In this document: positions 33,848-42,620 of the stretch, piece by piece
Position numbering within the stretch: position 1 is the stretch's first letter
How the letters are laid out: the number at the start of each line of letters is the position of its first letter
Assembly (NCBI RefSeq): GCF_000341265.1
Contig: NZ_ANAE01000161.1
Span: 1-64,000 of the forward strand
Source: Nocardiopsis prasina DSM 43845
GTDB lineage: Bacteria > Actinomycetota > Actinomycetes > Streptosporangiales > Streptosporangiaceae
Reading direction: 5' to 3'
DNA: 64,000 bases
Program-made: the position numbers and the translations under genes
The notes under the pieces: generated by a model
Seen by the model: only the letters and a program-made list of their open reading frames with translations
What the model was told of the DNA's origin: nothing
The model's database searches: none

Positions 33848-34531
33848 ATGCTGTTGGACATGGACGAACAAGGCTCCGACCCGCGGATCGACAGCGTCTT
33901 CCACCGGCCGCAACGCCGCCGGCGTTCACAACCCGCGCTGAGCAGGGAACGGATCGTCACCGCGACCATCACACTGCTCGACCGCGAGGGCGCCTCCGCG
34001 CTGACCATGCGCAAGGTGGCCGCCGAACTCGGGGTGCACGCGACCAGCCTCTACTGGTATGTGGAGCGCCGGGAGGACCTCGTGGACCTGGCCGTGGACG
34101 AGGTCCTGGCCGAGGCCGCCGCCACACTGCCCGCGGCCGACCTCCCCTGGGACACCGCCCTCAAAGAGACGGCCCAGCGGTTCTACACGGCGCTGACCTC
34201 ACACACCTGGGCCGCCGAGTTCGCGGGCTCACGCCCCCTCATCGGCCCGAACGCGGTCGCCCTGTCGAGACGGATCATCGAGGCGCTGGGAGTGCTCGGC
34301 GGCGAGGAGGAGCGCCAGGCCGTGGCCATCCGCGCGGTGTCCAACCAGATCCTCGGCGCGGCCACCTCCGCCGTCGCCATGAGCGTGGCCAGGGCGGACC
34401 GTGTCGAGGAACACGAGGTCGCCGTCGCGACGGCGGTGTCGGAGCCGGACGCCCTGGCCGTGGAGAACACCTTTTTCGACCAGGCGCTGGACCTCATCGT
34501 GCGGGGGATCAGGACCGGTCACGAGAACTGA
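33848..34531 (+). CDS. TetR-family transcriptional regulator with TetR_C-like domain
   Basis: The HTH is in LSRERIVTATITLLDREGASALTMRKVAAELGVHATSLYWYVERREDLVDLAVDEVL, the layout of TetR/TetR_C class proteins that sense small ligands. Four in-frame ATGs lie between 33815 and 33860. 33848 is chosen because TATGAT at 33835-33840 places the transcription start there (leaderless), and 33815/33836 fall inside the operator. It probably represses itself and the CPBP protease gene. Confidence 0.82.
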   Translation: MLLDMDEQGSDPRIDSVFHRPQRRRRSQPALSRERIVTATITLLDREGASALTMRKVAAELGVHATSLYWYVERREDLVDLAVDEVLAEAAATLPAADLPWDTALKETAQRFYTALTSHTWAAEFAGSRPLIGPNAVALSRRIIEALGVLGGEEERQAVAIRAVSNQILGAATSAVAMSVARADRVEEHEVAVATAVSEPDALAVENTFFDQALDLIVRGIRTGHEN

Positions 34532-34571
34532 CCGGCGCGGGGCGCCAGACGTCCGACGACGGGAACGGCGC

Positions 34572-34603
34572 AGGCCCCGCTCCCCCAAGGGGGGACGGGG
34601 CCT
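34572..34603. terminator. bidirectional hairpin between convergent genes
   Basis: AGGCCCCG (34572-34579) pairs with CGGGGCCT (34596-34603), and the interior adds further C/G pairs (TCCCCC with GGGGGA). It lies between tetR (+) and the small secreted protein gene (-). Confidence 0.65.
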
Positions 34604-34620
34604 CCGGGTGATGCGAGGGA

Positions 34621-34920
34621 TCAGCCGGTGTAGTTGGGGTCCTGCTCGATCGGGGTGACCGGTCCGGCCTCGGCCACAGTGGGCTCCGACACCCTCTCCG
34701 GCTCGGCCGGAGCGGGAGCGGGCTCCTCGGGATCGGGCTCCACCGGAGCGGGAGTGGGCTCCTCGACGGAGGGGTCCTCCGGGGCTACCGGGCCCGGGGC
34801 CTCCGACGGAGCCTCGGGGGCGGGGAGAGCCGGGGAGTCGTCCGACGCGAACGCCGGGGCGGTGCCGAAGAAGGCGGCCGCCATCGCGGCGACGATGAGC
34901 ACTCGGGACTTCACGCGCAT
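34621..34920 (-). CDS. small secreted Pro/Glu-rich protein
   Basis: The 99-residue protein starts with a clear signal peptide (MRVKSRVLIVAAMAAAFFGTAPAFA, cleavage near 25). The rest is a low-complexity Pro/Glu/Ala chain (repeats such as EPTPAPVEPDPEEPAPAPAEP). It probably is an extended, acidic cell-surface peptide or wall spacer. ATG 34920 has an AGAGG site six bases upstream. It lies 44 bases behind the L,D-transpeptidase gene on the same strand, so a wall-linked job is inferred. No family is recognised. Confidence 0.65.
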   Translation of the reverse strand: MRVKSRVLIVAAMAAAFFGTAPAFASDDSPALPAPEAPSEAPGPVAPEDPSVEEPTPAPVEPDPEEPAPAPAEPERVSEPTVAEAGPVTPIEQDPNYTG

Positions 34921-34964
34921 GGTTGACCTCTTGTCGTGTGTTCGGGTGTCCGCTCGGTGAGCGG

Positions 34965-35726
34965 TCATTCGTTGATCTCGACCGGAGTGCCGATGGGCAG
35001 GCGTTCGGCCATCCAGGTGACGTCGTCGTTGGACACCCGGATGCAGCCGTGGCTGACCTCGCCGCCCAGGCCCGACTCGTCGTCGGTGCCGTGCAGCCCG
35101 AGCTGGCCGGGACCGCCCGCGAAGCTCTCCAGGGTGTCGGAGTGCCCGCTGAGGCCGAAGGCGAAGGCCCCGTACTCGCCATCGGGGTCCGAGGGCCGCA
35201 GCAACTCGGTGAAGTAGTACTCACCGGGCGGCGTCGGGGTGTCCCCCGTACCGATGCCGATCGGGCCGGTCAGGACCTCCTCCTCTCCCTCGGTGACGGT
35301 GAGGGAGAACTCCGACATGTCGACCACCACGCGGTACGCGGTGACGGTGATCTCGACGTCGTCGGCCTCGATCCAGCCCGTGGATCCGTTGGGCCGCACC
35401 GGCAGGAGCACCTTCAGCCAGTCGCCCCGGGCCTGCTGGACGAGGAAGGCGCGGTCCGCGCCGAAGTCGTTCGGGCTGGCGAGGGTGTGCACGACCTCGC
35501 CGCCGTCCGGCTCGGAACGGACCTCGACCTCGTCCGTGAGCGCCGTCGCGATCCGGGCACCCTCGGGTTCCGTCGGCTCCTCGGTCCGTACCGACGCCTC
35601 GTAGGTCTCCTCCGGTGGCTCCGACGGCGAGCAGGCGGGCACGACGGCCAGTACGGCGACGGCGGCCAGGACGGGAAGTCTCCCGACGGCTCCACCGGGT
35701 GTCAGGGATCGGTGCATGGGGTCCAT
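34965..35726 (-). CDS. L,D-transpeptidase lipoprotein (YkuD domain)
   Basis: The 253-residue protein has a lipoprotein signal ending in VVPAC, a bacterial SH3-like middle (residues 55-125) and a C-terminal YkuD domain. The catalytic motif is HGTDDE followed by SHGCIRVSNDD with the nucleophilic cysteine. Such enzymes make 3-3 peptidoglycan cross-links. ATG 35726 and ATG 35717 are both possible; the longer is listed. It is the first gene of a likely two-gene operon and diverges from an OmpR-type two-component system that may control it. Confidence 0.88.
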   Translation of the reverse strand: MDPMHRSLTPGGAVGRLPVLAAVAVLAVVPACSPSEPPEETYEASVRTEEPTEPEGARIATALTDEVEVRSEPDGGEVVHTLASPNDFGADRAFLVQQARGDWLKVLLPVRPNGSTGWIEADDVEITVTAYRVVVDMSEFSLTVTEGEEEVLTGPIGIGTGDTPTPPGEYYFTELLRPSDPDGEYGAFAFGLSGHSDTLESFAGGPGQLGLHGTDDESGLGGEVSHGCIRVSNDDVTWMAERLPIGTPVEINE

Positions 35727-35930
35727 CCGGTCGAGGGAGTCCGGCGGGTCTCTCCGCGCCGGACACCATGAAGAGTGGTCGAGGAATGTGAAGAACCCGT
35801 GTGGCCGCCGTGTGCGTCCCATGTGGTGACCTGCGGCGTCCTCCGACACCCCCGTCGGACCGGCGGACGGCGGTCGTACGATCATCCGTGTCGGGGGAGC
35901 CGTCCCCGGTCGGCGAACGGAGGCCTTCAC

Positions 35931-36629
35931 GTGTGCGCGCATGTCCTGGTGGCCGAGGACGACGTGAACCAGGCCGAACTGATCCGGCGGTACCTGGAGC
36001 ACGAGGGCCACACCGTCCGCGTGGTCCACAACGGCCGGTCCGTGCTGGAGGAACACCACCGCGACCGCCCCGCCCTGATCGTGATGGACGTGATGATGCC
36101 GGTGATGAGCGGGTTGGAGGCGTGCCGGGTGCTTCGGGCCGAGTCCGACGTGGCGGTGCTGCTGCTGACCGCCCGGTCCACCGAGGAGGACCTGCTCACC
36201 GGGCTGGACCTGGGCGCGGACGACTACGTCACCAAGCCCTACAGCCCGCGCGAGCTCATGGCGCGGGTGCGCACGCTCCTGCGCCGCTCCCGCACCCCGG
36301 TCCGGGACGAGGAACGGGTGCTGGAGGCGGGCCTGATCACCGTGGACCCGGCCCGGCACACGGTGCGGGTCGCCGGGGAACCGGTGCAGTGCACCCCCGT
36401 GGAGTTCCAGTTGCTCCAGGCCCTGGCGGTCCGACCGGGCCGGGTGCTGAGCCGGGCGCAGCTGCTGGAACTCATCCACGGGATCAGCGGCTACATCACC
36501 AAGCGCACCATCGACGTCCACGTGAAGAACCTGCGCCGCAAGATCGAGCCCGACCCCCGGAAACCGGTCCGGCTGGTCACCGTCTACGGCGTCGGCTACA
36601 AGCTCGCGGTGCCCGAACGTGTCCGCTGA
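35931..36629 (+). CDS. OmpR-family response regulator
   Basis: The 232-residue protein has a receiver domain with acidic pair ED near residue 10, phospho-acceptor D53 (LIVMDVMMP), Thr and Lys (LLTARS, VTKPYSP), and a C-terminal winged helix with RTIDVHVKNLRRKI and TVYGVGYKL. GTG 35931 follows GGAGG at seven bases. Its stop overlaps the start of the kinase gene by 11 bases, so the pair is translated together. Divergence from the L,D-transpeptidase suggests a cell-envelope role. Confidence 0.92.
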   Translation: MCAHVLVAEDDVNQAELIRRYLEHEGHTVRVVHNGRSVLEEHHRDRPALIVMDVMMPVMSGLEACRVLRAESDVAVLLLTARSTEEDLLTGLDLGADDYVTKPYSPRELMARVRTLLRRSRTPVRDEERVLEAGLITVDPARHTVRVAGEPVQCTPVEFQLLQALAVRPGRVLSRAQLLELIHGISGYITKRTIDVHVKNLRRKIEPDPRKPVRLVTVYGVGYKLAVPERVR

Positions 36630-38724
36630 CCGGCCGCGCGGAGGGCGGTGGGCCTCCCTGCGGCACGGCCTGCTGTTCCGCCTGCTGGCGGGGTCGGTCC
36701 TGGTGGCGGTCTGCTCGATCACCGCGACGGCCTGGCTGTCGGTGCAGCGGACCTCGGAGTCGATCACCACCCAGCAGGGGGAGACCCTGACGGTGGACAC
36801 CCACATCCACGACACCCTCGTCGGGTACGCGGCGGCCCACAGGGACTGGGCGGGAGTGGCGGAGACCATCAACGACCTGGCCGAGGAGACCGGCCGCCGG
36901 GTCGTCCTGACCACCGAGGGCCGGGCGGTGATCGCCGACTCCGCCGCCCCGGCCAAGGGAGCGGGGGATCCCCCTCCGCTGCCCACCCGGACCTCGTCGG
37001 TGGTGGACCCGCTGGCCGTCGACGTGACCCTGGTCGCCGGAAACGGGGACCGCATCGACCCGCGCGCGGTGGGGCCCTTCGCCCTGACGGAGGAGGAGCG
37101 CGGGACGCTGCGCGGCCAGGCGGAACAGGGGGTGTCCTGCCTGGAGTCGCTCTACGGCCTCCCCGCCGAGGCGGTGACCGGGCCGAGCGGGCGCCCGGCG
37201 GTCGAGGCGGAGGGCGGGGACGCCTACGCGTGGGCCGACTGCGGCCTGGACGCGCTGGACCAGCCGGTCGGCGGTGAGGTGGAGGCGCTGGCCGACCTCA
37301 ACGCGCGGGCCTCGGACTGCGGGGACCCCCAGGCTCACCTCGAATACGTGATGGACGGCCGCACCGGGGGTCTCGTGATCACGGGGAGTCCGCCCGTGTC
37401 GGCGCCGGTCCCGGACGACGCCCGCCCACCGGCCGCGCCGCCCGAGGACCCTGCCGCTCCCGGCCCGGAGGACCCCCCGGAGGCCGCCGATCCGCGAGAG
37501 GAGGTCCCCGTTCCCGAACCGGCGCACCCGAACGAGGAGGAGCCCGCCGTTCCCCCGCACGCACCGGGTGCCGTTGATCCGGACGAGGCCACGACCGAGG
37601 TTCCGCAGGTGTGGCCGTCACCCGGTGAGGTCGATCCGGCTCCCGGCGCGGAGAGCCTGACGTGGTCCAGGGTCGAACTGGGACCTGAGGAGGCCGCCTG
37701 CCTGGACGCCGCCCGACGCGCCCAGCTCGACCCCCACGTGGCGCCCGCCGCGCTGCTGTTCATCGACGACCCCGCGGAGAGCCCTGAGGCGGGGCTGTCA
37801 CTGTCCCGCGAGGGCGCCCTGCGCCTGGGTGGCGTGGTCCTGCTGATCCTGGTGTTGACCGTGGTGGTGAGCACGACCATCGCGACCCGGCTGCTGCGCC
37901 CGGTGCACGCGCTCACCGACGCCGTGAACCACATGAGGGAGGGCGGAGGGCCCACCACCCGGGTCGAAGTCCGCGACGGCGGGGAGATCGGCCGCCTCGC
38001 GGAGGCGTTCAACGAGATGTCCGAGCACCTGGAGCGGGCCGAGGACCAGCGCAAGGCCATGGTGAGCGACGTGTCGCACGAGCTGCGGACGCCGCTGAGC
38101 AACCTGCGCGGCTGGCTGGAGGCGGTCCAGGACGGCGTGGTCGATCCCGACCCGGACCGCATGGAGATGCTGCTCGGAGAGACCCTGCTGCTCCAGGCGG
38201 TGATCGACGACCTCCAGGACCTCGCCCTGGCCGACGCCGGTCGGCTGCGCCTGTCCCCGGAACCGGTGGAGGTCGGCCCCCTCGTCGCCCGGGTGGTCGC
38301 GGGCCACGAGCTGCGCGCGGAGGAGGCCGGCGTCCGCCTGGTCGACGAGTCGCGCGACGTGACCCTCGTCGCGGACCGCACCCGGATGCTCCAGCTGCTG
38401 GGGAACCTGGTCGGCAACGCGCTGCGCCACACCCCGGAGGGCGGCACCGTCACCGTGCAGGCGTACCGGGCGGGCCCGGACGCCGTGATCCGGGTGGTCG
38501 ACACCGGGGTCGGCATCGCCGAGGAGGACCTGCCGCACGTCTTCGACCGCTTCTGGCGGGCGGACCGATCCCGCAACCGGCGCACCGGCGGCAGCGGCCT
38601 CGGCCTGGCCATCGTGCGCGGACTCGTGGAGCTGCACGGCGGTTCGGTGACGGCGGACAGCACGGTCGGGGAGGGGGCGGCCTTCACCCTCCGGATGCCC
38701 CTCGCCGGTCCCCCCGCCAGGTAG
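36619..38724 (+). CDS. sensor histidine kinase with a long extracytoplasmic domain
   Basis: The 701-residue kinase has a first membrane helix at about 12-35. An extracytoplasmic region of some 360 residues follows, with a Pro/Glu-rich segment at about 255-350 and several cysteines. Then come a second helix near 395-420, a HAMP domain, the phospho-acceptor H487 (VSDVSHELRTPLSNLRG) and an ATP-binding domain (NLVGNALRHTPEGG, DTGVGI, GGSGLGLAIV). The Pro/Glu stretch resembles the small secreted protein at 34621 and may reach into the cell wall. GTG 36619 overlaps the response regulator gene. Confidence 0.9.
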   Translation: MSADRPRGGRWASLRHGLLFRLLAGSVLVAVCSITATAWLSVQRTSESITTQQGETLTVDTHIHDTLVGYAAAHRDWAGVAETINDLAEETGRRVVLTTEGRAVIADSAAPAKGAGDPPPLPTRTSSVVDPLAVDVTLVAGNGDRIDPRAVGPFALTEEERGTLRGQAEQGVSCLESLYGLPAEAVTGPSGRPAVEAEGGDAYAWADCGLDALDQPVGGEVEALADLNARASDCGDPQAHLEYVMDGRTGGLVITGSPPVSAPVPDDARPPAAPPEDPAAPGPEDPPEAADPREEVPVPEPAHPNEEEPAVPPHAPGAVDPDEATTEVPQVWPSPGEVDPAPGAESLTWSRVELGPEEAACLDAARRAQLDPHVAPAALLFIDDPAESPEAGLSLSREGALRLGGVVLLILVLTVVVSTTIATRLLRPVHALTDAVNHMREGGGPTTRVEVRDGGEIGRLAEAFNEMSEHLERAEDQRKAMVSDVSHELRTPLSNLRGWLEAVQDGVVDPDPDRMEMLLGETLLLQAVIDDLQDLALADAGRLRLSPEPVEVGPLVARVVAGHELRAEEAGVRLVDESRDVTLVADRTRMLQLLGNLVGNALRHTPEGGTVTVQAYRAGPDAVIRVVDTGVGIAEEDLPHVFDRFWRADRSRNRRTGGSGLGLAIVRGLVELHGGSVTADSTVGEGAAFTLRMPLAGPPAR

Positions 38725-38729
38725 GCACA

Positions 38730-38762
38730 AGTCGACATGGCGACTCAGCGGGGTGTCGACAA
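38730..38762 (+). repeat. dispersed GTCGAC repeat, copy A
   Basis: A 33-base element beginning AGTCGACATGGCGACTC and ending GGTGTCGACAA; 31 of 33 bases match copy B at 42621-42653. Its ends are the inverted words GTCGACA and TGTCGAC. It starts six bases after the kinase stop codon. Confidence 0.75.
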
Positions 38763-38969
38763 GGTGCCGTGTCGATCCGGCGACACACGAGGGCGGAGCC
38801 GTTAAGGCCTCGCGGCTTCCAGGGGGACTAGGGTCGCGTCGGCACCGCGAAACCGCCCCGTGTCGGGCGCGGCGACGCGCCAGTGACGCTCCCACCCCCT
38901 GGCGACCACGGGTCGCCTCGCGCACACCCACGCCTTCCAACGAACGTTCGACTGACGAAACGCGGGCTG

Positions 38970-39644
38970 ATGAAGGATCGGGACACCCCCTACCTGGTGG
39001 GTCTGTTCGCGCTGACCGTGGCCACCGGAATCGTGGACGCGGTCAGCTACCTCGCGCTGGACTACGTGTTCACCGGCAACATGACCGGGAACGTGCTCTT
39101 CGTGGGGTTCGGGATCGGCGGCTCCGACAGCGTCCCCCTGCTGAGCAACACGACCGCCCTCGCCGGATTCCTCACCGGCGCCATCGCCGCCGGACGCCTC
39201 GTGCGCGGCCGGACGCACGAGACGCGACTACCGACCGCCCACCTGCTGCTGCTCACCGGCACCTCGGTCGCGGTCGTGGTGATCGGCCTCGCCTGGCTCC
39301 TGCTCAGCGGTCTCGCGGGCGGATGGCTCCTGGGCCTGACCGCCTTCCTCGCGGCGGCGATGGGGATACAGGCGGTCGCCGCCCGCGGGGCGGCGATCCC
39401 CGACGTCAACACGGTGGTCATCACCAGCACCTTGGTGAACTTCGCCCTGGACAGTCCGCTGGCCGGCGGCACGGGGGAGAAGTGGGTGCGCCGCGCCGGT
39501 GCGGTGCTCGCCATGGGAGCCGGGGGCGCGATCGGCGCGCTCCTCGTGAACTCCTGGTCCGGCGCTGGGGCCCTGCTCGTCGGTGGCGTGTGCATGGGCG
39601 TCGGTACCCTCGTGCTGGCCGCAGCACGGCGCCAACGGCGCTGA
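38970..39644 (+). CDS. YoaK/DUF1275 family membrane protein
   Basis: The 224-residue protein has six hydrophobic helices and the DUF1275 signature: GIVDAVSYLALDYVFTGNMTGNVLFVGFG near the N-terminus and a second half with GIQAVAARGAAIPDVNTVVITSTLVNFA. The function of this family is unknown. ATG 38970 lacks a clear Shine-Dalgarno sequence. The palindrome CGAACGTTCG lies 20 bases upstream (38941-38950). It stands alone. Confidence 0.8.
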   Translation: MKDRDTPYLVGLFALTVATGIVDAVSYLALDYVFTGNMTGNVLFVGFGIGGSDSVPLLSNTTALAGFLTGAIAAGRLVRGRTHETRLPTAHLLLLTGTSVAVVVIGLAWLLLSGLAGGWLLGLTAFLAAAMGIQAVAARGAAIPDVNTVVITSTLVNFALDSPLAGGTGEKWVRRAGAVLAMGAGGAIGALLVNSWSGAGALLVGGVCMGVGTLVLAAARRQRR

Positions 39645-39813
39645 GAGCCTTGCGGGTCGTTCCCCTGGCCGCCCGGGGACGGCGGCTTGGGGAGAAGGCC
39701 AGGGGCGTACGCGAGTGACGAGCGGACGGCGGCGGGCGCGCAGCAGAGAAGGCTGCCGCTCGGGGTCCCGTGGCCCGAACCGGGCAACGCCTCAATGGGG
39801 CGGGCGGCAGGCC

Positions 39814-40311
39814 TCACGACCTCTCTTCAGGGAGGAAACAGGGCGAGGAGGCTCCGACGGAGAGAGTTCCCTCGTCACTCACACGCAGGGTCATCCCGAA
39901 CCCGTCCTCGACGTTCCGCACCGAGATCGAGAGCTTGTCGGGACGCCGGTCACTCGTGACCTCGTACCCGTTGTCGGTCCAGTACTGGTGCAGTGCCTCG
40001 GCATTGGCCTCGTTGTCCTCGGGATCCAGGTCGCGAAGCCAGTAGATGTGGCTGGCGGAGACGGGCTCGTTCTCGCCGCCGCCCTCACAGCCACCGAAGT
40101 TCGGTTGCCCCAGGGGCTCCAACCGGACGTCCCCGGGGAGTACGGCCACCGCGTCGTTGATGTGCTCGTCGATCTTCTCGACGGCCTCGTCCTCGTTGAT
40201 CAGGTCCTCCGCAACGGGGTCGGGTGTGGCTCGGGTCTCGGGTGCGGATCCGCAACCCGCCACCGTGACGGCGAGTACGGAGAGAGCGGCCACAGTCTTC
40301 CAGTTCGTCAT
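39814..40311 (-). CDS. small lipoprotein, possible immunity partner of the DUF1023 hydrolase
   Basis: The 165-residue protein has a lipoprotein signal peptide with lipobox VAGC (cysteine 20) and an acidic mature domain of mixed alpha/beta character (EDNEANAEALHQYWTDNGYEVTSDRRPDKLSISVRN). No family is recognised. It follows the DUF1023 hydrolase gene after 35 bases on the same strand. A lipid-anchored outer-face protein encoded behind a putative secreted lipase/esterase is the arrangement of known effector-immunity pairs, but this role is inference. Confidence 0.7.
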   Translation of the reverse strand: MTNWKTVAALSVLAVTVAGCGSAPETRATPDPVAEDLINEDEAVEKIDEHINDAVAVLPGDVRLEPLGQPNFGGCEGGGENEPVSASHIYWLRDLDPEDNEANAEALHQYWTDNGYEVTSDRRPDKLSISVRNVEDGFGMTLRVSDEGTLSVGASSPCFLPEERS

Positions 40312-40346
40312 TCCGTTCCTGGTTCTCCATCGGCGCTCGCGGCAAG

Positions 40347-42050
40347 TCAGAGGACGCCTCGAACGAATTCTCCCAAGTATTCGACGGACTTGCCGCTCGC
40401 GTCGTTGCCGGACTCCTGGGGTGGGTCGTAGTACTCCGAGTGCGCGGGTCCGAACGGGAACGATCCGCCCGTGGACCCCTCGTCGGACTCGAAGGTGGTG
40501 GCTCCGAACTCCTCCGCGAACGGGTCGGGTCCGTGGATGAAGTCAGCGGTCAGGTCGTTGATCTTGTCGTTCTCGGCCGTGGAGACGTGGACGTTCTCCG
40601 GGAGGAACCCGAGTTCGGAGACGTGTTGGGCCTTGACACCGGGGCTTCCGACGAAGGCGATCTGGTCGGCGTCCAGGCCCTGGTCGCTCATGGCGGTGTG
40701 CCCGACCACGGTGCTGCCATAGCTGTGCCCGATGACCGTGTTGTGCGAGGGCGAGGCCCCCTCGTGGGTGGCACGGAGCCCGGTCTGGAAGCGACTCAGT
40801 TCGTCGACCGCACCCTCGGCATTGTCCTCGGACACGGCTTCGGTCACCGACGGTGCGTCGTAGCCGATCCAACTGATGACCGCCGTCTGCTCGGACTCGC
40901 TCAATCGGTTGGCCTCGTCCGCGATATCCGAAGCGTTACCCGATCGACCGTTCACGTTCTCCCAGGTGTTCGTGGTCCCGGGAACCATCGTCGCGACGTT
41001 GTCCGCGGTGTCGGGGTTGCCGTGGGAGACGATGGCGCGTCCGTTGTCCCCCCTCTCGAAGGCCAACAGGTACTGGCCGGTGTCGGCCGAGCTGTCCCCG
41101 AGGTCGTTGAGCAGTGTCTCGACGACGCCCTTCTCGGCCTCAAGTTCCTCGATCTGGTTATCCAGGATCCGTCGTTGTCCATCGTGGCCGGGGCCGTTAC
41201 TCAGGGCCTCCCGCTCCTCCCTAAGGTCGTCGATCTCGGTGTCGATCCTGTCGGGTTCCTCTGCCAGGTAGTCGCGGTTGAGCTGGTCGCGTACGTCGGC
41301 GGGGATGCCGTCCAGGTCCCGGAGGAGGTCGGGGTCGTCGGCCATGGCCTGTTCGCGCTCTTCTTCGGACAGGGAGTCCCACCAGGCGTTGACCAGGTGG
41401 GGCGGTTCGCTGCCGTCGATCTCGTCCGGCACCATCGCGGGGTAGTGGTCCCCGTAGGTGGCGATCTGCCCGGCCGTGAGCAGCCCCGCCTCGACCATGC
41501 GCTCCAGGGTCTCCTTGCTGGGCCCGGTGCGCAGCTCGATCTTGGTCCGTTCGGCGCGGGTCATCAGGGTGCCCCAGATACCGGCGTGCTCCGAGCGCAG
41601 TTCCTCGCGAGTGGCCGCCAGTCGATCGGCCTCGGTCTCGCCGCCGAACAGCTCCAGAACCGCCTGACCGATGGCGTATTCGGAGCCCATGCCCCTGAGT
41701 GCCTGGATGTCGGCCTTGGCCTGTTGCCAGCGTTGCACGATGTCGGCGCGGTCGGTGAGGTAGGTGTCGATGTCCCCGGCCCACAGTCGCAGGATCCCGG
41801 CGCCGTAGGTGAGGGCCTTGGAGGCCTCCTCCCACGCCATGAGCTCGTCGGCGGAGGCGGAGCTGATGTCCCAGGCGATGCGGTCGGTGAACTGGTTCGC
41901 GGAGGAACGCATCTGGCTGTCGGTGTCACCCGACTGGCCCAGCATGTCCGCGTGCAGTTCGTCGAGCTCTTCGGCGCCCGAGCGGATGGTCGGAGGGTCG
42001 GCCTCGATCGGGTCCGGCAGACCGAGGGTCATGTCCTCGACACTGGTCAT
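40347..42050 (-). CDS. DUF1023 alpha/beta hydrolase with helical N-terminal domain
   Basis: The 567-residue protein has a long helical N-terminal part (about 1-340, with ESX/WXG-like stretches such as LMAWEEASKALTYG and coiled coil near 275-320). The C-terminal alpha/beta hydrolase domain of the Abhydrolase_8/DUF1023 type follows. Its nucleophile is S443 (VIGHSYGSTVVG), with an aspartate/glutamate region VHVSTAENDKI and a histidine near FGPAHSEYY. No signal peptide is present, as in type VII substrates. It lies between a small helical protein gene (20-base gap) and a lipoprotein gene. A secreted esterase or toxin is inferred. Confidence 0.8.
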   Translation of the reverse strand: MTSVEDMTLGLPDPIEADPPTIRSGAEELDELHADMLGQSGDTDSQMRSSANQFTDRIAWDISSASADELMAWEEASKALTYGAGILRLWAGDIDTYLTDRADIVQRWQQAKADIQALRGMGSEYAIGQAVLELFGGETEADRLAATREELRSEHAGIWGTLMTRAERTKIELRTGPSKETLERMVEAGLLTAGQIATYGDHYPAMVPDEIDGSEPPHLVNAWWDSLSEEEREQAMADDPDLLRDLDGIPADVRDQLNRDYLAEEPDRIDTEIDDLREEREALSNGPGHDGQRRILDNQIEELEAEKGVVETLLNDLGDSSADTGQYLLAFERGDNGRAIVSHGNPDTADNVATMVPGTTNTWENVNGRSGNASDIADEANRLSESEQTAVISWIGYDAPSVTEAVSEDNAEGAVDELSRFQTGLRATHEGASPSHNTVIGHSYGSTVVGHTAMSDQGLDADQIAFVGSPGVKAQHVSELGFLPENVHVSTAENDKINDLTADFIHGPDPFAEEFGATTFESDEGSTGGSFPFGPAHSEYYDPPQESGNDASGKSVEYLGEFVRGVL

Positions 42051-42070
42051 GGGGGGCTTCTCTCAGGGGG

Positions 42071-42394
42071 TCAGAAGTTGATCGGGATGTCGAGTTCTTC
42101 GAGCCCCTCTCGGAACTCGTCCGCGTTCTCGGAGTCCGTGGCGGCGATCTCCAGGACCGATCCCTGGACGTTCTGCGCGAGCGCGATACCGCTACGGGCC
42201 GTCGCCTGGATGTCCTCCAGGGTGTTGTCCCCGTAAGTGGACAGGCCCGAGGTCACGTAGGAGGACACCGGGCCGCGCAGGCTCTCCAGGATCGTTTCGA
42301 ACCTGCCGCCGAGGAGGGCCATGGTCTCAGCGAGCAGCTCGGCCGCTTCCGCCTGGGGGAGGGCGTCGACACTCACGCCGGCTTCGTCGGACAT
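42071..42394 (-). CDS. small helical protein, WXG100/ESX-like in size and context
   Basis: The 107-residue acidic protein is predominantly helical with a central SYVTSGLSTYGDN turn and ends in GLEELDIPINF. It has no clear WxG motif, so membership of the WXG100 family is only by size, acidity and position. It is the first gene of the three-gene set and may act as secretion partner or chaperone of the DUF1023 hydrolase. ATG 42394 has a weak GGGA site; the longer frame upstream is not plausible. Confidence 0.65.
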   Translation of the reverse strand: MSDEAGVSVDALPQAEAAELLAETMALLGGRFETILESLRGPVSSYVTSGLSTYGDNTLEDIQATARSGIALAQNVQGSVLEIAATDSENADEFREGLEELDIPINF

Positions 42395-42456
42395 GGGATT
42401 CCCGGGGGATGGGGGGCAGGGGTTACGCCGACCGTACTCATCGGCACCCAGATGAG

Positions 42457-42470
42457 GGATGAGCTCATCC
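42457..42470. promoter_or_regulatory. 14-bp palindrome upstream of the hydrolase module
   Basis: GGATGAGCTCATCC is a perfect dyad about 60 bases before the first gene of the module at 42394. It is a candidate operator; the regulator is unknown. Confidence 0.4.
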
Positions 42471-42620
42471 GTCTCGCGTCTCCACCCTGAGCTGCATGAA
42501 TGGCCACTCGGGTGAGAACGCAAGACCGGGGCCGATTGTGGCCACCTCCCCACGGGGAGGGACCACGGCCCTTGGACGGGTTCCACGACCGGATCCGCCG
42601 CCACCCCACCGGCTGGGTCG

